A stretch of DNA of 64,000 bases from Hydrangea macrophylla (taxonomy: Eukaryota > Streptophyta > Magnoliopsida > Cornales > Hydrangeaceae): the NCBI GenBank assembly GCA_033977485.1, contig CM066998.1, forward strand, positions 54,836,274 to 54,900,273, given 5' to 3'. The notes under the pieces are model-generated. The model saw only the letters and a program-made list of their open reading frames with translations, was not told the DNA's origin and did no database searches. Shown in pieces: positions 47,301 through 58,714 of the stretch. Each line of letters starts with the position of its first letter. Within the stretch, counting starts at the first letter, position 1. The translations under genes and the position numbers were made by a program.

Positions 47301-50300
47301 ATTCCACCTCAAACTTCCTTATTCTCCGATAGAATCTGTATTCTCTAGTTTCATCGTAACTTCCAGTTTCTTCTTCCATTGTGTTATCCATATGTTTTTC
47401 ATTCAGCAACTTCTCAAAATAGCTCTTCCACCTTTCCTTAATCTCTTCGTCGTTCACTAATACCCTAGAGTCACACTTAACCTGATTAATGTCTCTTGTT
47501 TTCCTTTCTCTCGACTTAGCAAGCTTATAAATACATTTTTCTCCCTCTCTAGTGTCTAGTTTGGTGTAGAAGGCGTCATAGGCTTCCATTTTAGCAACTT
47601 TAACTGTCCTTTTAACCTCCTTATTTGCACATTTATAGCTTTTGAAGTGTTCCTCACTTCTATCATTTTGCCACTTCTTAAAGCAATCCTTTTTGGTTTT
47701 TACTGCAGCTTGTACCTCTTCATTCCACCACCAAGTATCTTTAGAAGCTAACCCTCTTCCCTTCGACTCTCCGAGGACCTCCTTCGATATTCTCGTGATG
47801 CACCCTGCCATTCTATCCCACATAGTATTGCTTCCATCTTCCAAATTCCAAGGTGCTTCTGTATACATTCTCTCTTGGAATATTGCTAGTTTCTCGCCTT
47901 TAAGGTTCCACCACCTAGTTCGCGGGTTTATAGGGTCTTTTCTAGTACGACATTGTCCTTTTATATGGATATCTAAAATAGTAAGTCTATGTTGAGATGT
48001 TAAACTCTCTCATGGGATGACCTTACAGTCTTTACATGCTAAGCGGTCTGCCTTTCTCACAAGGAACAAATCGATCTGGCTTCTATTAGATCCACTCATA
48101 AAGGTTATCAAGTGTTCTTCTCTCTTTTTGAAAAAGGTGTTTGCTACTACAAGATCATATGCTACTGCGAAATCTAAAATACTCACCCCTGCCTCATTCT
48201 GATCTCCAAAACCATACCCCCCATGCACCCTCTCATATCCAGTTCTATCTTTGCCTACATGGCCATTAAAATCTCCACCTACAATTATCTTCTCTCCTCC
48301 TGGTATTTCTTGTATTAAGGCGTCCAACTCATCCCAGAATTGTCTTTTAGTGTGATCATCCAATCCTACTTGGGGCGCGTATGCACTAATCACATTAATT
48401 ATATCCATTCCAACTACCAGTTTGATAAGCAATATTCTGTCTCCTTTCCTCGTGACTGTCACAACTTTATCCTTGAGGTTCTTGTCAACCACGATTCCGA
48501 CACCATTTCTATGCCTATCTTTCCCTGTATAGAATATCTTATACCCGGTCTTTTCTACCTCCTTAGCTTTCTCTCCAACCCACTTTGTTTCTTGTAAACA
48601 TACTACATTAACCTTCCTTCTAATCATAGTGTCTACTAGTTCCATAGCTTTACCTGTTAAGGTTCCTATATTCCAAGTTGCTAACCTAAGCCTATAGTTC
48701 TGGACTAGCTTCTTTACCCGCGGTGGCCCAGATGAGCGCGGGAACCCTTGCTTATTTAACACCGCACCCGGGCGTCGATGCGGCGCCCCTTGCACATTTT
48801 TCGAAACACCCGAAGGCAGGCGCAACGCGTCGCTTAAAGGGAACGCCCTAGCATTTACACGAGTATTCATATTTGGATTCATATCATAAGGATCCGACGG
48901 TTTTTTTTACGTGCTGGCTGTCGAGATACCTAACGCACTAAGCCGGCAACATGAAAGAAATAATATAAATAACATATTGATGTTCGCACAATGTAATAGA
49001 GATATGATTTGTGAGTTCTGTTCTATGGTTCGTTGTTTACTTTTTAATGTTTTCCTTTATAGTTGTGTGTGTGTATGCGTACATAAAGAAGGAAGAACTA
49101 GAGCCGAACTTAAAAAGGAAAATAGAATTAGCATTTCCATGTTCATCAAATTCAATAGAGAAATGTTTTTAACCTTCTTTTTTTGGCTTATTTTTTTCCC
49201 CCCCTTGATAGTTTGGTGCTTCCTAATCATATACATTTTGTTTGGTTCGTTATGCCGATATTTTCTTTGTTATTGGTGATTTACCTTAGAGCCTCACCAT
49301 ATTTTCAGGTAGGTTTAGCTCTTGTAGTAGAAGGAGAAATTGTGTTAGGAGTGATGGGTTGCCCTAACTGGCAGAAAGATTATTCCTACAAATGCACCAT
49401 TGATGTCCCAGACAATGAAAATGTTTCAGATGGATCATCGGGGATCATTATGGTTGCTCATGTTGGCTGTGGTACATGGACAAGAAAATTATCCGATACA
49501 TCGAGTGGCATAACCATGATGCACATTAGTTGGACCAGATGCTTTGTTGATGGGTGTTACTTACTTCATGAGGCATGCTTTTGTAGTCCTGACAGCCAAA
49601 CTTGGGATTCTTTGCCACTGTCGGCTTTATTAAGTGTGACAACTAATGCTGAGAGCAAAGAGGACAATCAAGTTCTTCTTCTGCCTATATGTTGCGGAAG
49701 GTTTATGTTTATTCCGTTTGTTTTCATTCTACAAGCCCCTCTTTTTTGTCTTTCTTACATTTTGTCACATGCTATAGTTACTGTTCGTTTCTCAGATTTT
49801 GTCCAGCATAAGATAAACAAATTCTTATTTTGCCACAATTCTTGCCACATATCATGGAAGATTTGCTTAAATCTGTCAATCGTAGAAACATAAACTGTTA
49901 AATCTTTTGATAATAGATTTTTAAGGGTATGTTCAGTGTGTTTTTAGTCCCCTTTTAACAGTAACAGGTCACCCATTACCTTGTAGAAAGTGGCAGCAAA
50001 ATAAGTGATCTTGGTAAGTTCTTGGAAAATGTCGTCTTCATCCCCTAGGCATTTTGGTAATAGTGTAGGTGCATCCTTAGATGGCCTGGGAATCACCCAA
50101 CACAATCCAAAAAGACACGATACTGATTTGTTGTACATTATGCATTTTTACTCTCTCATAATGCTCTTAATTGTTTTTACGGGCACTAAAAAGTTAGCAA
50201 GTCTGTTCGTTTCAAAAGGTATTAGACATTGTATAGCAGCTCTCTGTTTTTATTTGCAGTTTGTGCAAATATTTAATGGTGGCATCTGGTAGGGCATCTG

Positions 50301-50708
50301 TTTTCATTCTTCGTGCAAGGACTCAAACAGTTATCAAGGTATTGTTATTAATCTGTGGTCATCCCTGAGGAGTAAAATTTCAGCATCATAACTTGATGCT
50401 TTGTGTGATTTGGATTGTAGGTTTGGGATCATGCTGTTGGAATCATATGTGTGCATGAAGCAGGGGGAAAGGTATGCATCTCTCTACTGGCTTTTCCTTC
50501 CGGATCATGATCTCTTTCCATGTGAACTTTTATTATAACCTACTATCTTAGAATCTTTTGTCAGTTTATACAAGAATGACCACCACTTTTCGTAGTATTA
50601 GTCACTATTAGGTATATATAATGAACAACATTATTTGTTTTCTGAGTCATTTATTAATACACATAAATGAATACAAAAGGGCATGGATGTATGTGGGTGT
50701 GGTGTTGT

Positions 50709-50751
<43 letters not shown>

Positions 50752-51560
50752 TGCTTTGTCCTCTTCTTTTAGGCTCTATTCGGTTTGTGGATTGAGATAA
50801 TGAAAAAGAGAGAGGGCCACACACTGTTTCCCTTGTGTTTTCCCTTGTACTTTCTTCCATGCTTAATTAAAATTAGAAATTAAAAGTTTTCAAAATACAA
50901 TAGGAACGAGAAGTGGAAGGGACGTGACTCACATATTTTTCATTATATTTTCTTTTCATTCCTATTTTCTTCACCGTTTGCCTTGGGCTCTTCTTGGCTT
51001 ATGGATTTTGTAAGGGAAAAGAAAACAGGGAGTAAATCATTTTTCTTTGTTTCACTTGCCTACCTCTTCTTGTGAGTTCATATTATATTTTGAAAAAAAA
51101 AAAAATTTTTATTTTAAGCATGGAGAAAAACAAGTAGTTTTTCCCTTCCTCGATGTTTTGTTATCTTTTCTCTCACTAAATTCATGAACCAAAAAGAGCC
51201 TTAAAATTTCAGGAATCAACGTTCTGAACCATTTCATATTCATATCTCACATATGTTTACACATTTCATTGTAATACCAGGACATTAAGATGTCAAAACT
51301 CTGGTCATGTTTATTTTACACCCTTGTTTGGGTGATCTTTAGTTCATAGGTTGAACAATTCTGGCTCTCTTCTGTGAACTTATTACAAGAGATTAACATG
51401 TTTTTTTTAGGTAACTGACTGGAGAGGACGTGAACTTGATCTGGCAAAAGATGAAGCTGAGAGAAGAGTCATATTCCCTTCGGGTGGTGTTCTTGTGACA
51501 AACAACACCTTGCATAACAGGATAATAGACATGATCTCTTCCAGTTCATCGGTCATCTAA
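41348..51560 (+). CDS. AHL: HAL2-like PAP / 3'(2'),5'-bisphosphate phosphatase, predicted organellar
   Basis: Predicted to hydrolyse 3'-phosphoadenosine 5'-phosphate (PAP) to AMP and phosphate, clearing the by-product of sulfotransferases. Nine GT-AG exons: 41348-41451, 41553-41649, 42581-42683, 43315-43529, 44211-44270, 49309-49700, 50260-50338, 50421-50471, 51411-51560. Together they are 1251 bases, 416 residues. Inositol-monophosphatase superfamily motifs appear in order: VTVADFG, VAEEDS (metal-binding Glu pair), VLDPIDGTRGF (metal-binding DPIDGT), and WDHAVG (catalytic Asp). The EAGGKVTDWRGRELDL and GGVLVTNNTLHNRI ends match the HAL2-like branch rather than SAL1. The N-terminus MDLLRSTSGFSSTLGSL is Ser/Arg-rich with few acids, fitting a transit peptide. 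An in-frame ATG at 41177 would add 57 residues and was not preferred. Frames join cleanly at every junction, with no internal stop. Confidence 0.9.
41755..42189. mobile_element. PIF/Harbinger-type MITE in intron 2
   Basis: The ends GAGCAGCTCCAATGCA and TGCATTGGATTGAATGTGCTC are imperfect inverted copies. TTA lies outside both ends (41752-41754 and 42190-42192). About 435 bases. The interior has repeated TATAGCATT/AATGCTAT motifs and an inverted ACACCTCTCCAAT pair. Confidence 0.75.
42273..42535. mobile_element. Tourist-like MITE in intron 2
   Basis: GGCTTTGTTTCGTTCATG at the left and AACCAAACAAAGCC at the right, flanked by TTA on both sides (42270-42272 and 42536-42538), 263 bases. It resembles the MITE at 50772-51200 in the arrangement of its termini. 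Confidence 0.75.
44957..45030. mobile_element. 74-bp palindrome-ended insertion in intron 5
   Basis: An exact 9-base direct repeat GTGTGAAAG flanks it (44948-44956 and 45031-45039). The insert opens CTAGGAAGCACGGA and closes TCCGTGCTTCCTA, a 13-base inverted repeat. The core contains GGGTTTCGAACCGCC, whose complement GCGGTTCGAAACCC fits the pol III B-box consensus GGTTCGANNCC. No coding potential. Confidence 0.65.
45821..48940 (-). mobile_element. RTE-clade LINE, full length, with 16-bp TSD
   Basis: A non-LTR retrotransposon inserted antisense in intron 5 of the phosphatase gene. An exact 16-base direct repeat, AGCCGGCAACATGAAA, flanks it (45805-45820 and 48941-48956). The 3' end (low coordinate) has no poly(A) but a short TTGG/TTTGG repeat tail after ATTGATTGGGACACAAGG, as in plant RTE elements. 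The 5' UTR is only about 58 bases. It encodes endonuclease then reverse transcriptase in one frame, with two lesions. The small number of lesions and the perfect TSD point to a fairly recent insertion. Confidence 0.92.
45849..48882 (-). pseudogene. RTE LINE endonuclease-reverse transcriptase ORF (two lesions)
   Basis: One original frame from ATG at 48882 to TAA/stop at 45849, about 1010 codons. N-terminal exonuclease/endonuclease/phosphatase fold: ATWNIGTLTGK, CLQETKW, SAYAPQVG, GGDFNGHVGKDR, SQIDLFLV. Reverse transcriptase: GPDGIPIEVWKCLG, NYRGIKLMSHTMK, FFIDLEKAYDRVPRDL, LHRGSALSPYLFAL, catalytic MLFADDIILV. The C-terminal RTE tail contains LRENRFRWFGHVQRRP. A TGA between endonuclease and RT (about 48010) and a one-base C insertion near 46362 break the frame. 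All catalytic motifs remain. Confidence 0.92.
50701..50749 (+). repeat. (CT)n microsatellite in intron 8
   Basis: About 40 bases of CT repeat lie in the last intron of the phosphatase gene, 23 bases before a Tourist-like MITE. Confidence 0.9.
50772..51200. mobile_element. Tourist-like MITE in intron 8
   Basis: GGCTCTATTCGGTTTGTGGATT and AAATTCATGAACCAAAAAGAGCC form imperfect inverted termini. TTA lies at 50769-50771 and 51201-51203. About 429 bases. A second internal terminus-like GGGCTCTTCTTGGCTTATGGATT near 50986 suggests a partial internal duplication or a nested copy. Confidence 0.68.
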
Positions 51561-52977
51561 TGGCATCTGGTACACAACCCATTTGTTGACTTATCATCCA
51601 AGATTATAAACATTAGGTAATTCTTGCAATTTATTGAATGGCTTCTTAGTCCAGGTGTAGTGCAACTCTCATTTTTTTTGAAGTGTTATATACATATGTA
51701 TATAACATATATATTCATGTACACCATTGTCAGCCAATAATATTTTGCACAATGTCAACCTATTATTCTGGTGGACTTTTGGTTAGAATGGTTATTGTGG
51801 AAGTTGGTTGCAACTTGGAGAATGGTAAACCAATAACATTAGAGAAAAAGAGAGATTGTGCTTAGAAATGTTATAAACATACATATATATACATAACGTA
51901 TTAACGTGTACCATTGTAAACCAACAATATTTTCCACTATGTCAACCTGTTATTCCTGTGGACGAATGGTTAGATTGGTTGGTTGCAACTTGGAAAATGG
52001 GATACCTTTTATATGAATAGAGGAAAAGAGAGAATGAGCGCTAGAGATGGGAAAAGACTTAGGTGATTTTCCGTAGGTATTTTTTCTACTATTTTTGGAA
52101 ATTATTGAGCTCGCCCCTCCAAGCTAAATTCTTGTATCCGTCCATGTACAAGTATATGTAATATGTCTATAATACACGCAGATGGACCAATAGTATCTTA
52201 GAACTTGACGAAAAAAGTACCTAAAGAAAAGCACATAAGTGTTGACCTTAGAGATGTGCAAATACCATTTTCCGGTTAAGGTTTTTAAATATTCATGAAT
52301 GATAGTTTAGTATTACCTTGATAGGGAGCTTTCTACAACGATAAGCTCAAACTTTCACCAAAAAAGTTAAAAGTGTTCGAAGAGTTAGTTGTAAGAATTC
52401 TACAAAGCCCCCTATTTATAGCAACTATCGAAGGACGACGAAGGACGATGCACAACGGATACCAAGTAACACTATTATCCACTGGACCAAACTATCACCA
52501 GAGTCATCGGTACTAGCTGTAAAAGTTGAGATGTCCATCAATCATCCGCAAAAGTCACCAGAGTCACAACTATCTGCAAAAGTTAAGATAGTACTTGGCT
52601 ATACGAGCGCCTTCAGTTGTGGACTATGTGCAAAAGTTGAACATCTCAACTAAATCTTCTGCAATAGTGACTTTGATGGCGATAGTCCTTCAGAAGAGTG
52701 AAATCCAAAGATCCATTCTTTATACTTCCAACTTAAAGTCTAGGACATGTAGTAATAACTGCAGATCTGGTCTTCGTATCAGTTCCTTAGTTTCCTGATT
52801 GGATAGATGAAATGTGGACTAGGTGTCCAATTGTTTGGTGGTTAATATATATTTTTTTTCTTTATTTTTAGGGTAAATATATTGTACATGTGGTTAAGCT
52901 CATTTTCACTTTATCTTAATTAGCTAAAAAGTAAATACTTAACCCTCCTGTGGTTTTGCGCTAAATGAAAATTCTTA
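51561..52977. other. 3' flank of the phosphatase gene
   Basis: Starts with the likely 3' UTR, for which no certain poly(A) signal could be set. It contains an imperfect ~180-base tandem duplication (51685-52045) and a run of degenerate GTCACCAGAGTCA / GCAAAAGTTGAGAT repeats (52490-52690). No convincing gene. Confidence 0.5.
51685..52045 (+). repeat. Imperfect tandem duplication, two ~180-base units
   Basis: Unit 1 (about 51685-51865) and unit 2 (about 51872-52045) share, in order, ATATAT...GTACCATTGT, CAACAATATTTT/CAATAATATTTT, ATGTCAACCT, GGTTGCAACTTGG and GAGAAAAAGAGAGA motifs, with many substitutions between them. Confidence 0.75.
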
Positions 52978-53135
52978 ATAGAGCATTTTTGCTCATCCTT
53001 GCTCATTGAGGTCTTCACTGGGTGACATGTGTTCCATTTCAGTAATTATATTGATGATACTGGGGCAAAATGGGAATGAATGAAACACATGTCACCCAGT
53101 GGAGGATTGGGTGAGCAAGGGTGAGCAAAACTTTC
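52978..53135. mobile_element. Short MITE with 9-bp TSD (Mutator-like)
   Basis: AAATTCTTA is directly repeated at 52969-52977 and 53136-53144. The arms are inverted copies: TTTTTGCTCATCCTTGCTCA against TGAGCAAGGGTGAGCAAAA, and GGGTGACATGTGTTCCAT against TGAAACACATGTCACCC. About 158 bases, non-coding. Confidence 0.75.
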
Positions 53136-53662
53136 AAATTCTTATGGTGTGTAACTTTAGCTTTGAAATGACAAATATACCTTTCATTTCAGTCACAACC
53201 ACAACTGGTGTCGAGTGTCAACTTTTGAACTATAGGGGTAAAGTGTAATATATCCAACCATAGGAGGTAAAATAAATTTAACCAATTTGTTTTGACAGAA
53301 AAATTAACGGTTTTATTTCAATCACAACTACAGGGAAATTAAGTATTAACTTTTACTCGTAGGGGATAAAGAGGAAATGGGTCGGGTAACCCTTATTTCT
53401 AAAATAGAAATTGAGTGAAAAATCCCTCATTTAAAATTAATTAAGTTTAAAGGAAAACCCATTTTTTTTGGTCAAAACTCCATGGATAATGAAACTTAAT
53501 TGGATCAAGTCCTGATATTTTTGATTTATTTTTTTGAACACAAATCCCTATGTTTTAAAAGTTAAAGTTGTGTGAAAATTAACATAACTAGATCAATTTT
53601 TTACAAAAGTTATGTGAATTTCACATAAACTTTTATATCGTATGGACTTTTCACTTTGAGTA

Positions 53663-53850
53663 ATGATACACAGACACACACACGCGCACACAATTCCACA
53701 CAATTTTCCACACTCAACAATTCTAACCCATGATTCTAGTGGACTCCATGTAGAGCTCACATGGATCTCACACGGGAGCACATGGGATCTACTGAAAACA
53801 AGAGCCAGGATTATTGAGTGTGAAAAAGTATGAAATTGTATGTGTATCAT
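53663..53850. mobile_element. Stowaway/mariner-like MITE
   Basis: ATGATACACA at the left and TGTGTATCAT at the right, with TA directly outside each end (53661-53662 and 53851-53852). Inner arms are also inverted (CACACTCAACAATTCTAACC against TATTGAGTGTG). 188 bases, non-coding. Confidence 0.65.
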
Positions 53851-53852
53851 TA

Positions 53853-54182
53853 TTGTTTCATTTAAATACTAATCCAAGCAGCCAAAGCTAAATTTCCTAA
53901 TCCCCACATTAAAGCGACAAGAAAAGGGGCCCCTTAGCGACCAGGCCTTAGGAAGCCCTTTCTTATTCATGTAGTGTGGACAAAGGTTCCAAACCGTCGT
54001 CAAAAGAGTCATAAATAAAAAAATAATAAAAAAAGAAAAAAAAGAAAAAAAAAAAGAAAAAGAAAGGGCTTTTGTCGAGAGCAAAGCTTCCTATGCCCGC
54101 TTTCCTGATGGGCTAGCTTCTGCTTGCTCTGTCTCCAATGAGCTTTCGTTTCATTTGACTATCCTAAAAAAAGGGGGTTGGA
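53853..54182. other. Spacer
   Basis: Non-coding. It holds a low-complexity A-rich stretch with AAAAAGAAAAAA blocks (54016-54065) that produces spurious Phe/Ser-rich frames on the minus strand. Confidence 0.5.
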
Positions 54183-54190
54183 CTTAGTAC

Positions 54191-55187
54191 CATGGTTTAG
54201 AAAACCGGACCGGACCGGCCGGTTCGACCGGTTGAACCGTCGACCGGTCGGAGTTCCGGTCCGGATAGCACCGGTAACCGCTAGTAAGCTTCTGGCCGGG
54301 AAAAACCGGCGGGTGAACCGGTTCAACCGAAAAACCGGAAAACCGGCGACGGTTTTTAGCACAACCGGTTCGTAAAAAATTAGAAAAGTAAAGGGTAAAA
54401 AAGATTTTTTGCATCTTCTTTTTATTAGGTTTGACTCTGAATTGATCTCTATCATCTCTTATTTCTCTCATTCCTCTTATTCTTCTTCACTCCATAGTCC
54501 AATGTCTATACTCCATAGTATACTCCATAGAAGATCAAGAGACCTCCTACTCCAAGAGAGACAGATCGGTCGCTGGGAGGCCTCGCCTGGACTTGGAGCC
54601 GTCGCCTTGGAGTTGCCGCTGCTTGGAGTCGTGCTCCCTGAAGTCGCCGCCGCCTGGAGTCGCCGCCTCTGCTGCCATTCCCGATCTATAATTTTTAACA
54701 AGGTAGTGAAGGTACTGTTTATCTCATACCCTCTTTTAACTTTTAAGATTTAGATTTTTAATTTAGTATTTCTGAGTGATTTGGCTTTATAGCATTTTTT
54801 TAGGTAGTTAATCTCTTTCCCTGTTTATTTCTTTCCGTCTTTATAGTGATTTGTATATATTTGTTATTTTATACAGTTTCTCTCTTTCCTTGTTCATCTC
54901 TTTCCTTGTTTATAGTGATTTGTATATATTTGGGAGTATTTTAGATAGCTTATCTCTTTCCCTGACTATCTCTTTCCCTTGTAGTGATTTCTATATATAT
55001 ATATATATATATATTTATTTATATAAATATTTATATAAATAAATATATATATATATATATAAATAAATATAAATATTAGGTAATTATGACGTCACGGTTC
55101 GATTCCGGTTCACCCGACGGTTGAACCATTAACCCTTGACCCGGTCATTTTTCCGGTTCGATGAACGGTCCGGTTTTTAAAACATTG
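54191..55187. mobile_element. hAT-type non-autonomous element
   Basis: The 8-bp direct repeat CTTAGTAC at 54183-54190 and 55188-55195 is the target-duplication length of hAT elements. The termini CATGGTTTAGAAAACCGGACCG and the complement of CGGTCCGGTTTTTAAAACATTG are inverted copies. About 1 kb, rich in CCGGTTCGACCGG words near both ends, with a TA microsatellite at 54995-55075. Open frames across it are low-complexity and not genes. Confidence 0.82.
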
Positions 55188-55633
55188 CTTAGTACTAAAA
55201 GAATGTCTATTTTCGAACTAAAATTGCCTTTTTAAAAATAGTTTGAATGATGAATTCACATTTATATTGTTAATGAACTACCAGTCTGTTGATTTCTTCT
55301 GAGATGTCCCTTCTCAACTTCTCACACATGGCATAGCATAGGCTATGTTTCTCTATGCTATGTTTCTTTAGGCGCTTCTGTTGCTTGAAATTGTAAAGGG
55401 TTAATTGCAAAAACACCCCTTTAACTATGATCTATTTTTGAGTACACTTTCTGATTTAAAAAAGTGAACAACTTCACCCCCTCAACTATCAATATTTATT
55501 TAGTCTCAAACGCCGTTAACGGATGTAATAAAATGTCGCATATACCCTTGGCCTAAATTACAAAAACACCCCCTCAACTATGACCCATTTTTGAGTACAC
55601 CTCTTAATCTAAAAAAGTGAACTTTACCCCATT

Positions 55634-55677
55634 CCCCCCCCCCCCCCCCCCCCCCCCCTCTCTCTCTCTCTCTCTGC
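55634..55677 (+). repeat. Poly(C)25 followed by (TC)n
   Basis: Twenty-five uninterrupted C (55634-55658) run into TC repeats inside the Mutator-like element. Together with the poly(G) at 425-463 it is one of two very long G/C homopolymers in the window. Confidence 0.9.
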
Positions 55678-57379
55678 AACTTCTCTCTCTAAACTCATCC
55701 TATTTCCCTCATTCTCTCGTACACACACACAATCACCATCACCACCCACCACCACTGTCACCCACCACCCCGCCCCCTGCCACCACGACCACCAATGGTC
55801 TCTCTTCCGGTTTCAAACCAATCCCACTTAATTGAAACCAAATCAACAACACCAACTACACATCAACAACTCAATCTCCAAACCCCTTCTCCCTGAGGAT
55901 GTTTATCAGGGTGAGTTTCTGTCACACCCCGATTTTTGTATAACCAAATAATTAATCCAGAGCATGTATCCAGACTAATATTCAATTGCCAAAAACCCAG
56001 AGGGTGACACCCTCACACAAACTAATAGATAATTTACTGAAAATAATATTTAATACTCATTAAATAAAAGCACATGGTCTTGTTTTTAAATAAAACTCTT
56101 GATTATTAAACATGTATTCCCAAACATTCATTTTCATCATAAAAGAAATAGCGTTCTCTTGAAAATATTATTCCATTTTCAATTTACAAAAGAAACACCG
56201 TTTTCATAATAAATTCTAGACATCCTTGGGTTAAGAGCCACTACACTATTCCCAACCTCAATAATACAATCCGAACTACAATATCATAAACATGGCTCAC
56301 ATGGCCAGAAATAAAAATAAAGTACACTAAGAAAATAAATACAACCCTGCCACAAAACAACACATCAGCAATCTCTTTACACAGATAGAAGCTCCACAGA
56401 AAATCTTCCCCATTACTAAGTCTGCACATACATTCGACTACGTTTCATATAGAAACGCCCCGAATGCATTACCCACCCGGGTCAATATATAAAGTACTGG
56501 TATGAGTTAATAAAAAAATATAAACCGAGTCTTAGGAAAAATGGTGTCCCATAGACTGCCAAAAATACTCGCAGAGAAATATAACCACATCACATCATAC
56601 ACTGTCGTCACACAAAAAATAAACAATGCTATTACACAGAATTCCTATCGGGTTAGAACAGTAGTTCCACACACATTTCAGGACATATGGGTAGTTTCCT
56701 TCAATGTGGTGGCAGTGGTTCCCAACCCGAATAATACCAATTGAATACTTACCCATCGGATATCTATGGCGAGCCAGCCCTGCATAAAAGTTAGTGGGCC
56801 CACAATCCTACAAAATACAATTATCACAGTTCTAATCAAACCCATAATTACTTTCTGAATTAATGTCCGTAACAATTCAAGAGTCAGTCATACTACCACC
56901 CAACCCATAGTTCAACAATAGTATAAATTCATAAATACTCGCATCAAAATCCTCAAAATATAATTCAAAATTTAAGACACACAGTCTATGGTTATCACAT
57001 TCACGTTCACACACAACGATTACAACACATTAGAAAAGTCGATTACTAAGCATCCACAAATTTCTATGATGCAACCACAACAAGAGGTTAATTATAATTC
57101 AAACTTCTAAACGCAAGATAAAATTAACACCACAAAGCATTTTATTTTATCACACCTTATGTTCAGCACCTCGGCCACCCATCCATGGTCCAGCCTACAC
57201 ATATATCCCATGTGTCTCCTAACATAATACTAACTCCCACTCCGGTCCCAACTCCCATGGGGTATCACTGGGATTTGAGTATATACTAAAAGGCTAGTCC
57301 TTACGTTCTTGACGTCAATAAACAATGTCTAAATACACATGAAATAGACCAACAAGCCGGGCATAAGGCTTAAAAATGA

Positions 57380-57490
57380 AGAGACGGGTCATCCACATTG
57401 TCGCCGTCTAATCACACAAGGACGGGTCATCCACGAAGTCACCGTCTAATCACACAAGGACGGGTCATCCACGAATTCGTTGCCTAAAAT
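57380..57490. repeat. Three-unit tandem array inside the solo LTR
   Basis: A unit of about 39 bases beginning GACGGGTCATCCAC and ending TCTAATCACACAAG is present almost three times with few changes (57382, 57421, 57460 starts). Confidence 0.85.
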
Positions 57491-58052
57491 TATAAGGAGT
57501 AGTGGTGAACTCTAAGGATTTTTTAACGTTCATACATCCACGTTTTTCGCAAAACTCAACTTTATAAGAGATTCATATATCTCAAATCAAATTTTCGTTA
57601 AAATATTAACAGCTACAAGGTCACACAGATTCATATCCCACACAAAATCACACAGACATAATTTCATAAAGCTCAACTATACATGAAAACACATATCTCT
57701 CTAAGTACAAACAAATTAATTCATATTAGCGAACACGAAATCATACAATTATTTTAATCTTCATATAACTGCTACTGTAATATGAATTTTCTGCCCAAAC
57801 AGTGCATAATCGGAAAAAATACCATTAGATAAAACACGTGCAGAATCGCGTTTTACATAGGACTCGCGAGCAAAATTCCAAAATTCAATAACCACGATTT
57901 TATATGAATTATTTTCTTTCAGCCACCATAAATTTATATTAATCAAAATAGTCACATACTCATAACCACAACAACAAGATCACAAAAATTAATCATAATT
58001 GTAAACCCTAGTTTACACATGGATTCAAATACATATATATTCAAATATATAT

Positions 58053-58711
58053 TGATACGCCCAAAATTGGCTCTATCCTATGACCGAGCGGTTCAAATCA
58101 CCAGTTAGTCCATGCCCCGGGCAAATCATACACAACTCCTCAGAAGCGTCAACCCGAGCGGTTTATTCAACTTATCATCCCGAACGGTTCATTCACGACC
58201 CGGCCAGTAGGTCGGGAAAATCGCACATGCACATCCCGCCATGGGAACAGCTCAACCAGGCCCACATGCGTGATCCCGAGCATTACGGGCAGTTTCCTAC
58301 TCAAGTTAGAAGATTAATGGAAAGTGCACACTGTTTCCTAATCCAATTAGGAAATCCCCATAATTAATGCCAATCTATATCAATAGGATTATATTTCCTT
58401 ATCCATGTATGAGTAGGTCTCTTACATCTACAAAAGAGACCTCTCACCCCCCATTGAGGGGCGACCAACTTTTCAGTCTACACAGCACCTCTATAAAAAT
58501 TCACCATTATACGCATACACCCGACCGGTATTACTAGTAGTGCCACCCCTCTTTGCTGGCTCACCAGGCCCGCCGGTGATTTGCTAGTGAACGTGCTCAG
58601 ACACACCCGTGGACGTAGGTACCTTCATTAACAGGGCCGAACCACATACAAAAAATAGTTTTTCTCTCTCCTTAAATTGCTTTATTTTACTCTTACCAAA
58701 TTTTGACATCA
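58053..58711 (+). repeat. 5' LTR of the gag-only element
   Basis: TG...CA ends. It matches the 3' LTR at 61279-61934 with a few percent differences. A 95-codon open frame (58080-58367) is present in both LTRs, as expected of duplicated sequence. CCGAGCGGTT-type words occur several times. Confidence 0.9.
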
Positions 58712-58714
58712 TCA

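Noticed and set aside
46466..48597. Plus-strand open frames opposite the LINE (46466, 47093, 47642, 48340)
   Set aside because: They are shadows of the minus-strand endonuclease-RT frame, where all motifs lie.
49183..49308. Open frame running upstream of exon 6 without an intron
   Set aside because: The conserved protein starts exactly after the AG at 49308, and exon 5 ends in a GT donor in the matching phase; upstream residues are intronic.
54159..54701. Overlapping 60-110 residue frames in the hAT element
   Set aside because: Arg/Pro/Gly-rich translations of CCGGT repeats on both strands; no transposase motif.
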